Source of the DNA: Chionis minor
Taxonomy: Eukaryota > Chordata > Aves > Charadriiformes > Chionididae
Direction of reading: 5' to 3'
Assembly (NCBI GenBank): GCA_013398295.1
Contig: VZSF01001140.1
Coordinates: 434,001-498,000, forward strand
DNA: 64,000 nucleotides
Part shown: positions 55,835 through 64,000 of the stretch, one piece after another
How the letters are laid out: the number at the start of each line of letters is the position of its first letter
Numbering within the stretch: position 1 is the first letter of the stretch
Made by a program: the position numbers and the translations under genes
The notes under the pieces: model-generated
What the model was told of the DNA's origin: nothing
Seen by the model: only the letters and a program-made list of their open reading frames with translations
The model's database searches: none

Positions 55835-57651
55835 GGCAAACTATTGGGGTCATGCAAAGAGATGCAGGTTGTGGAATAGTAACAATGAAAATTGTCAAAA
55901 TTTTTTGTACATAACTGAAGATTTAGTATAAATGCTGGTACTGTTGAAGACTTGCTTCGGAGGTCCTTGTGCTGTGGCATCCGAACAGACACCCCGGTAT
56001 TACCTGTATGTACAGCTTTGAAACATGCATTAATGGATGCAGATTAGCGCTGTGTAAACAACTAATAAACCTAACCGTTTGTATTAAGTTGGCCAGATAA
56101 TTTCTTCATTTTAGACTCGCCATGCCGTTTTCAGAGGGAGCTTGACAGCTTATTTTTCAAGGTGAAATAGATATTGTAATCATTTGGGGTTTGTTGAGTG
56201 TTTTGCCAGTGTAGCTGGGGCTGTTGGTGCTAGCAGGGGAGCATCGTGTTAAACCCATAAGGAGGGTAACGATGCCTCGGGCGTCTGGTTGGTCTCATCC
56301 CAGTGACAGTGGCTGGTCAGCAGGGGGGATGCTGGGCGGGTTGCTTCGTCTTCCCGCACTGTTGCGATACGGTTATCTTGTGCTTTTAGAAAATGCTCAG
56401 GTGCGTAGAGTGTACTGGGCAACAAATAATCCAACTGCTCTCTTGGTTGAGAAAGTCTTGGGCTGTGCTTGATACACGAATCGTCGTGAGAACTTTCACG
56501 ATCTTATTTTTTCATACAGGCTTCCGTAAAACGTGTCTCTGGAAACAGAGTGAGGAGAACGATTACTTTCTTAAGCAGGTACGAACATAACCAGGGCATG
56601 CTGCTTTCCAAAGCACAGTTTTGAACTGTAAATTTTCTCTCCCCACAGAGCAGCTCCCGCGTCCGTCAGCCAGGTGCGTAAGAGAGAAATCGGAAGTGCT
56701 GCCAGGCAATAAAGTAGTAAATTGCCACCGATCCTTCTATTGGGCCGGTACTTGGCCACCGCTAGCCACGTGTAAGGTGCCACGAAGGAGCCCGGAGCGC
56801 GGTTCCTCCACATGTTGCTCAGTCGTGGAGGGTCTTTGCTGCGCTGGGTGAGGTTTTGCGTCGGTTCCCCTCCGCCTGCTGTGTGCTGCCAGTTGATAGT
56901 AAATAATTAAGACCACTAAGAGCCTCTTTCACAGGATCTCAGAAATCCACGTACCTTCCTCCTCCACTCTACTGATCGCCTCTGGACCTCAGCATAAAAT
57001 ATGAACCTTTGCTTATTTATGCAAGAGACAAAGTGGTTAAAACAACAGATTTTACCCAAAATGTGTTAGCCACTAGCTCTGAAGCTTTTCCTCTGCTGCA
57101 GACAGGAACTCGGACGTGCACAGGGTTTGAGGAACTGATTTCAGAAGTTACCCCTTTTGTATTCCTTTCTGAATGTCTGTAAAACGTGGAGATAAAGCGG
57201 CCTTCCAGCGGTCTGATGTGGGCGGTTTTGCTAGGAGATCTCCGGGTTTGTTCGGGTTCCGGCAGCAGCAAGGCAAGTCCCGTTACGGATGGCAAATCCC
57301 AGCGTCGCTCGCCCCGGGCATGTCTTGTACGAAGAATCCTTCAGCGACCTGTGTGCTGATAAACTGCTGCGGCCAAACGCTGTTTTTATCAGCGGTGGAG
57401 TATTCCCTAAAGGAATACTCCCTAAAGGCGAGCTCCTGCAGCGAGGAACCAGCCCCTCTGTGCCGGCCCGCGGACAAGAGTGGCCTGAACCCAGGCAGAA
57501 CAGCTTTTCCGCCGTGTGCTTAGACCACTATCGCATGCCTTTCCTGGTGCATTTAAGGAGAATCCTGGGATAAAAAAGGTGCATATTGGTAAGTGAGGTA
57601 GCACTTAACTGAGATAAGGTGGGAAAATCCCATTCTTACATGGGATTGCAA

Positions 57652-58109
57652 GGGGCCGGAGGAGGCCCCGGAGATGCTGGGAGGGCTGGAGCCCCTCTGC
57701 TGGGAGGACGGGCTGGGAGAGCTGGGGGGGTTCAGCCGGGAGAAGAGAAGGCTCCGGGGAGACCTTCCAGCCCCTGCCAGTGTCCGAAAGGGGCTCCAGG
57801 AAAGCTGGGCAGGGACTCGGGATCAGGGAGTGGAGCCACAGGACGAGGGGTGATGGTTTTACACTGGCAGAGGGGAGATTGAGATGGGATATTGGGCAGA
57901 AATTCCTGGCTGTGAGGGTGGGGAGCCCCTGGCCGGGGTTGCCCAGAGCAGCTGTGGCTGCCCCATCCCTGGAGGTTCAAGGCCAGGTTGGACGGGGCTG
58001 GGAGCAGCCTGGTGTGGTGGGAGGTGTCCTTGCCCGGGGCAGGGGGTGGCACTGGATGGTCTTTAAGGTCCCTTCCCACCCAAACCCTTCTGTGATTCGA
58101 TGATATTTG
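57652..58109 (+). mobile_element. CR1 LINE, 5'-truncated copy of about 460 bp (second subfamily)
   Basis: It starts near CGGAGGAGGCCCCGGAGATG and runs through CTGGAGCCCCTCTGCTGGG, GGAGACCTTCCAGCCCCTGC, GCTGTGGCTGCCCCATCCCT and GGTGGCACTGGATGGTCTTT. It ends TTCTGTGATTCGATGAT. It closely matches the copies at 28990-29409 and 63372-64000 but lacks the 250-bp unit on its 5' side. Confidence 0.95.
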
Positions 58110-61100
58110 CCAGCAGCAACAGCCGCTATTTCATGCTGAGCCCGGCAAAGCAGCAAGAGCTCCAGGACAGAGGGTGCTGGGCCAGGGCGAGGGGGAAGGG
58201 GAGAGGCATTTGGAGCGTGCCTGGGCTGCAGCTAATTTGAGATTTAAAATTAAACCTTATTTCTAAGAAAGCAAGAGGTCCCTCTGGATTCTGACCAATG
58301 GGTTTCTCCTCCCCCTTGCTCCTCGCAGCCAGCGGGGAGAGACAGCTCAGCTTTGTAGGCTGAGTAATTTTTTCAAAAGCCGTTTCTGCCTGGAAGTGTA
58401 ACACAGAATATGTGGAACGTGTGATGTGATAGAGGTTTATGGAGGCAAAATGAATAAAACTATTGTTTTTCTGTTTTTCAGGGGTGGGCACAGATCTGCT
58501 GAGGGGACTATGGTTCCCTTCCCACACCGGCAGCAGATGGTGAAGCCTATATATTCCCCTTCACACGGCACAGTTGGACCCATCTGCACCCCACAAACAA
58601 ACGGTAGCAAGACTGGAGCTGCTCCAGAGGATTATCACTATCTCTGCTTTTCTGCCAGTCAAACCTTGATCCAAAACCTGAATTATTACCCGTTTCTGTG
58701 CACAGAGAGCAACTCGGGAGCCAGTGTTCACACCCTGCCCAGCGCCCCCCTTTTGAAGCTGCTGCAAAGGGTTTCTTGCTCCATCTCCACCTGGGGCTGC
58801 TTCCTTCCAGGAAGGCCTGATGGGGGCAGGATCCTCCTTTTTATTACCAAATACTTAGAAGGTGTTTGGTTTTTTTTTTTAGTAGGAATTGAGCTATATC
58901 CAAGGTGATCAAACACTTTAAGCCTGCGCTGCCACCAAAAAAGATCTCCTTAACCTCGCCCCGCCTTGCAGCATTACGAATACTTGCCTGGTGCTTGGGG
59001 ATCTGGGTGTGATAAAACTACTTTTATTTGCAACCTTCTGCATAATTTCTAGCTGAATCGCTGCGCTGAGTGCTCCAACAGCTTGTTTGGGCACTGGCAA
59101 GGGCAGAAAGAGGGAGGATGGGGGTAGGACTGAAAGAGCTGGCGGTGGTGGGAGGGTCAGTGTTCCTTTGTGGCACTAGTGCTGGTTTAGCTCCTGAGCC
59201 TGCATTCGTTAACTGAATTAATTCCAGTTAATTTAGATGATGCCTATGCCCTGATAGTGCTGCTAAACTGAGACACAGGCTGAGTGGCCCCACTCGGGTG
59301 TAGCACTGTGCTCCACCTCTCGTTTTAGGCAAACGAGAGGAAACTTTGTGTGTAGGGCTGGGAACGTGTTAGCCTGATGTTTTACTGTTTAACCACCAGT
59401 TGCTGGTCCAGTTACAGTGACGAGGCCAGACAAGCCCCGAGACTGAGACCCTGCGCTGTGGGGTGGGTAGAAACCTGTGGCCATTTTTATGGCAATGTCC
59501 CGTTTCTCAGCCCACAACAGGTAGCAGTAACAGCTGAACCTGGCACACTGGGCACCTGGCAGAGGCTGTCACTGATGTAAGGAGGTTCCTGGGTGAAGGG
59601 CAAGGGCTGAAATAATTGGCGTGATACCAATCATCATAGGCTTCAAAAGGAAGACGATCTGAATACGTTGCTAATTCACCCACCAGTAGCGAGGAACCCA
59701 AAGCACGGAGCCGCTTGGGAAGGGCTTAGGGAGGTGTGAAATTCCAAAAATTCCGTTAGCCTTACCTTCGCCCAGCAAAACACTTGCATCTGCCTCAGGT
59801 CTCCCTTTTTCAGGGTTCATAGGCATAATGAACCGTTAATGTGAATTTGGTAGAATTAAGGGAAGAGTCCCGGGACAAAACCTGTTGGTTTAGGTGGGGT
59901 TGCAGTGACTGGTTTGGGGGTGGGGGGAGGGCTCCTGAGAAGCCGTGGGAATGGGGCCACGTCGCTCGTGGCCGCTGCTTGTCCCGCTGTGCGTGGAGCC
60001 GACCCGGAGCCTGGGGGAGCCACGCTGCTCGCCCTGCCCAGAGGGACCCTGTGGCGGCAGCAGAGCCCCCCCCAGCACTGCCCGGGGCGCACGTGTCCCC
60101 CAGCTGCCAGGTTGTCACTCTGTGTCCCTGTGTGCGAGCCCGGCTGGACTGATCCCCTCTTCCCCAGAAGGGAATGGGCAAAAAATAGGACCAGATTAAA
60201 GGAGATGCGGTTTTGAGTCATACCATCTGTGTGGGTAGGATGTGTCACATAAACTGCCTTATTTCCCAAACTGTGGCACGTATAAACTTACTTTTCTTTG
60301 CGCTTAACTGTCACTGAGCCTCGCCTGGGCAAATGCTGCTGGTTTCCTTAGTAACTGGGTCCTTCGGAGGGAAAAGCACTGGGATGACAGTGCTGTGTTG
60401 TGAGTGGTGTGACGAAGCGTGCCCAGTCTGGTCCCGCCACCGGTATGGCCGGAGCAGCTGGTCCCCGAGGCGGCGGCTGGGTGACACTGGGTGGAAAACT
60501 TGCTCGTGCTCGGCTTGGGATGGCTGCGCCTCTCCGTGTCCCTCGGATTTAGGCTGGGGGTGGTGCTGCAGGAGGTGATACAGCTGCAGGTGAGGGACAT
60601 CCCTGTCTGAAACGGTCCGGTCAGTTCTCGCCGTGCCAACACATACGAATACAATGTCACTAAACTGGGATTTAGTTCTTGTGACCAAACCAGGGGCGGT
60701 ATCTGAGAACTCTCTCAAAAATGGAGAGCCAAATACAGTGTTTTCACTGAATCCACCACAAAGCCTTGGTGCTTGACTGGGTATTCAAACCAAATCCAGA
60801 GCCAGGCCAGAGCTCTCCCTGGTGGCTTCCTGACAAACCACCCCTGGCACCCCGCACGAGGTGTGTCCCAGCAGCAGCCCGTGTCTCCCTGTGTCTCCGC
60901 ACGGGCTCCTCGGCGCCACCCTCGAGCCGGGGCCGGCGGAGCTTCGGCCTGTCCCAGCCTGCGGAGTGGGACTAGGTCTGAGGTGGGTTTAATGTGGGTT
61001 TTTTTAACGGCAGCGACCCTGTATCGTTAAGCGTGAGGGTGGTTATTATCATAAGGGTTAATGCCTCGATATCTTTGCAGCAGTGAGTTTCTCGTGCTGC

Positions 61101-63371
61101 TGCATTGTTCAGAGGATTTAGGTTTTAGCGAACTTTTACTGCTGCGTCTGTTGCAAATTGCAGTTGAGTCAGAAAGAAAAACAACCTGATGGAGCAGAGC
61201 GTCACTGCGGCATTTACTGCGAGGTGCTGCTGTGCATGAAGTGCCTGTGCGAGCTGGCGGCCCTGGAACTGGAGTCAGAGGCCGCGTTCCCCATTAAATG
61301 GGAGGTGAGTTCATGAGACAGAAGCTGTAACACTGTCAGGGCTAACGCAGCGGCTGCCTGCGTGCCACGGGTGCTCTGCCCTGGCATTGACGGCAACAGC
61401 CCGCTGCCATGGGCAGCCGTGGCCTCGGCTCCACCTTCAGAAACCTGTGCAGGGAACACAGCATGAGAACAAACACAGAGCAACGGATTACGAGTCTTAA
61501 AATTCTTCCTTTAAAAATAAGTAAAATTCAAATTTGTCTCAACGTGCCTGTCACCTGCAGTAGAAAAGTCTGGCTAAGTTTAAGCCACACAACAAATCCG
61601 TAAAGCTCGAGCTCTGCTGCAGTCATTGGTAAAAGGCTGCATCTTATTTTTTGAGTCAAATGGGTGGATAAGCCGAATCCTCAGTCCTGTAGGTTGAAAG
61701 CAAAGGCGATGCATAAGCTCAGTGTGTCAAAGATATCACAGAAGGAACAGCAAGGACCTGGGTGGGGGGAAGCAGTTGCAGCTGCACTTGAAGAGCAGCA
61801 ACGGGAAGTATCAATTACTAAACATGGGAAAATGATTTTTAGCTCACCGCTGGCTTCTGAAGGACAAGCTGTGGCCCCGCCTTCGCAAGCCCAGGGGCAG
61901 AGGGGCTCCGCAGTCCTGCGGCGGCGAGGGAAGAGGCTCCTGGCAGCTCCACACTCCTCTCGTTCCCTCCGTCGGGCGGTAGGCAAGGTCCTTGTTTCAT
62001 GCTCGCTGTGCATGTGGCGTAATTTATTATCTTCTGTAACGAGGGAAGCGCTGCAGCAGCTTGGGAAAGGAGGCGACTGCTTCTCTTGAGCCAGTACTTT
62101 ATTTGCCGTGTGGGGCTCAACTTCCTCTGCACCTAAAAGGAGAGTTACTTTGAACCCCTGCCGGGATCTGAGCCTCTAGTTTCACAGAAATAGGGTGTTT
62201 CTAGGACTGGAATACTTTTAAGACCATAAAGCCACTGCTACTGGTCTTCCCTTAGAAAAGGATGTGTTTAGAGCCGTTGTCTTCAGGAAGCGGCTGTAGC
62301 AGCCTGTATTTTTATCACCTGGAGTAAAGATTAAAATGTATACTGAACTTCAAATTTACTCAGCTTGACCTTAAACAAAACTAGTTTTTTAGACCTTCAG
62401 GTATTCATCTATAAAACCTGTTTATTCTGATTTGACATGAATGAAAGTTAAAGCACAATTAACTTCCCCAAACTCCTCTCTTAATCTATTAAGACTTTAG
62501 CTTTGAGCTGCATGGGGCTCGCTCTTCACTTCAGCTGCCTTTTCAGCTTTTCCTCTTTCTGTTAAGCGTTCAGGGTGGAAATCCTGCTTGTGCTGGAGGT
62601 CTTGTAACTGATTTTACATGCTCCTGGGTTTTGCTCTAGAGCTGGACCTAATGGATTTCGCCGGCTCTGTGTAACAAACCCAGAGTTATCCCTGTCTGGT
62701 CTCTGCTGTGCCAGTCGTGGGTTTGTAGACCATCAGCTGAATGTGTTGCTAACGACTCGGTCACCTCTTAGCCCAAACAAATGCTGACAATGTCCCAGAG
62801 TAATTTAATGATCTGTTTTGAAGACCAGTAACCCCTTGCTCAAGTTATTTTTTTATATTGTTTATCTTATTATTTTATTTGTTCTATATCTTTTATTGAA
62901 GACAACCCCGCAGCGATTTCCCGGGGCCTTTGCTGGCCTCCTGCCCTGCCTGTGATGCTTCCGCTGCATCCGCCTCTCCCGGCTTGTGCCCTGGCCCTCG
63001 CTCATCACCCCGGTACCTCTTCTGCCCCGCTCAGCTCCCCGCAGCATCCGTCACCGGAATCATTCCAGCAGTTGGTTGTGCTGGCATGTGGGGAGAACTG
63101 GGAGTCGCCTTCGGGGTCTGCAGTAAGCAGCCCAGGAAAGAAAGACCTTAAACCATTGTCACCACCAAAGGGTAAAGATTATAGTGCTGAATAAGTTGTC
63201 TGTGTGGGAGTGAGGTGTTTGGAGCCCAGGTCCCTAATGATAAGTTGCTGGTTAACTCCAGTGGATTTCACTGGCAATTAAAACAGGTTTTCAAACCAGG
63301 GCCAATGGAATGTGCGTGGCACTGTCGACAGTCTGATGGAGATCCTGAGGCCTCTTTGCTTGTCTTTATTA
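58110..63371. other. Intergenic sequence, no gene recognised
   Basis: Mixed-GC sequence with many short frames on both strands. The longest on the plus strand (58426-58908, 160 codons) resembles no known protein. An exon-like segment lies at 61164-61304. GC-rich patches occur around 59940-60140, 60420-60560 and 60880-60970. No transposon, RNA gene or promoter could be supported. Confidence 0.55.
61164..61304 (+). other. Orphan exon-like segment (47 codons, splice sites at both ends)
   Basis: 141 nt that stay open in one frame between TTGCAAATTGCAG and GAG|GTGAGT. The translation starts LSQKEKQPDGAERHCGIYCE, is Cys/Leu-rich in the middle (CMKCLCELAALELESE) and ends AFPIKWE. Both flanks look like good splice sites and the length is a multiple of three, so it would join phase-0 exons. 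I do not recognise the peptide, and no partner exon is evident. A chance occurrence remains quite possible. Confidence 0.25.
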
Positions 63372-63693
63372 TAGAATCACAGAATGGTTTGGGTTGGAAG
63401 GGACCTTAAAGACCATCCAGTGCCACCCCCTGCCCTGGGCAGGGACACCTCCCGCCAGACCAGGGTGCTCCGAGCCCCGTCCAACCTGGCCTTGAACCTC
63501 CAGGGATGGGGCAGCCACAGCTGCTCTGGGCAACCCCGGCCAGGGGCTCCCCACCCTCACAGCCAGGAATTTCTTCCTGACTATCTCGTCTAAATCTCCC
63601 CTCTGCCAGTGTGAAACTGTTCCCCTCTTGTCCTGTGGCTCCAGTCCCTGATGCAGAGTCCCTCCTCAGCTTTCCTGAAGTCCCTTTAGTCAA
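63372..63693 (-). mobile_element. CR1 LINE, 3' part (second subfamily)
   Basis: On the minus strand it reads TTCAGGAAAGCTGAGGAGGG through GCTGTGGCTGCCCCATCCCT and GGTGGCACTGGATGGTCTTT, ending ATTCTGTGATTCTAT. It stops upstream at the 250-bp unit (63694-63943), with CR1 sequence again beyond that unit. Confidence 0.95.
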
Positions 63694-63943
63694 AGTTTAC
63701 ATATTTTCCTCACAAATTATACTTCTCATATTTATTTGACCTGGGCATATAATTTTGATATATAATCACTTAATCGATTGCAACATTAACTTTCTGTGCT
63801 CACATCCTTTATATTCCCTGTAGTGATTTACTGCTCTGGCTGCAACCTGCTCCTTTCTAGAAACTTCCCTGTCTCCCTGCCTTGCCTGTGCGCTCCTTCC
63901 CACCCCGCTAGTCACTGCCCCAGAGGTGTAAGGGTGGCACAAA
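63694..63943 (-). repeat. Unnamed 250-bp dispersed repeat, copy 2 (inverted)
   Basis: The reverse complement runs from TTTGTGCCACCCTTACACCT to GGAAAATATGTAAACT and matches 28737-28986 over the full 250 bp, with about 13 substitutions and no gaps. In this copy CR1-like sequence lies on both sides: a 5' block at 63944-64000 and the 3' block at 63372-63693. The unit thus appears to sit inside a CR1 copy, replacing a few hundred bases of it. Confidence 0.9.
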
Positions 63944-64000
63944 GCTGCTGGGGATGTGGCCCAGGGGCCAGGGGGGTTCTGGGCTGCCAGCGCACAGTGC
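63944..64000 (-). mobile_element. CR1 LINE, 5' block continuing past the window edge
   Basis: On the minus strand this reads TGTGCGCTGGCAGCCCAGAA, CCCCCCTGGCCCCTGGGCC and ACATCCCCAGCAG. This resembles the CR1 ORF2 block around '...CALAAQ' that lies some 350-400 bp upstream of the CR1 3' part. It runs off the end of the window. Confidence 0.75.

Larger units (their letters stand above)
52031..57651. other. Intergenic sequence downstream of ARL5A
   Basis: No gene recognised. The stretch holds a GC-rich near-tandem duplication (53227-53307), a (TCC)n run (54854-54891) and a TG/TA microsatellite (55795-55834), with AATAAA at 53756-53761 and near 56065. In mammals, as I recall, NEB follows ARL5A, but I see no nebulin-like coding exon here. 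Confidence 0.6.

Noticed and set aside
58426..58908. 160-codon plus-strand frame in intergenic DNA
   Set aside because: No recognisable domain, no promoter or splice context, and no homology I can name. It is compatible with chance.
52031..64000. 5' exons of NEB expected from mammalian gene order
   Set aside because: I looked for the acidic nebulin N-terminus and nebulin repeats and found none. Noncoding leader exons could be present but cannot be recognised by sequence alone.

Overview
This window is vertebrate nuclear DNA, almost certainly from a bird. Its dispersed repeats are CR1 LINE copies with avian-type 3' ends (an ATTCTRTG-like octamer repeat after a 'TTGGACTCGATGATC' or 'GGTGGCACTGGATGG' block). 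The two genes are conserved vertebrate genes with GT-AG introns. There is no prokaryotic operon, CRISPR array, phage or plasmid. Most long open frames are chance frames in introns, 3' UTRs, the CpG island or CR1 copies.

Positions 1-30927 hold the 3' twelve coding exons of CACNB4, the beta-4 subunit of voltage-gated calcium channels, on the plus strand. Read in order they match exons 3-14 of the usual CACNB layout: 471 codons plus stop, every junction in phase, every intron GT-AG. About 48 N-terminal residues and the first exons lie upstream of the window. A long AT-rich 3' UTR or intergenic stretch follows (30928 to about 37.7 kb).

At about 37.74-38.35 kb is a CpG island promoter. It starts ARL5A, an Arf-like small GTPase of the trans-Golgi, also on the plus strand: six coding exons, 38076-48017, 179 codons plus stop, complete. 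Its 3' UTR probably runs to an AATAAA near 49.5 or 52.0 kb. The head-to-tail order CACNB4 then ARL5A is, as far as I recall, the same in mammals. From about 52 to 64 kb I recognise no gene. This part holds CR1 copies, simple repeats and one orphan exon-like segment.

Seven CR1 copies or fragments are visible: about 1-105, 10250-10472, 16770-18250, 22917-23386, 28990-29409, 57652-58109 and 63372-64000. The least expected signal is a 250-bp segment at 28737-28986 and, inverted, at 63694-63943. The copies differ at about 13 positions with no indels, and both abut CR1 sequence on the same side. I cannot name this unit; it may be an unclassified repeat or a CR1 chimera. Other points of interest are splice-phase details in CACNB4 that predict truncated isoforms, two upstream frames near ARL5A, and a possible poison exon in ARL5A intron 1. 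I found no new multi-gene system.
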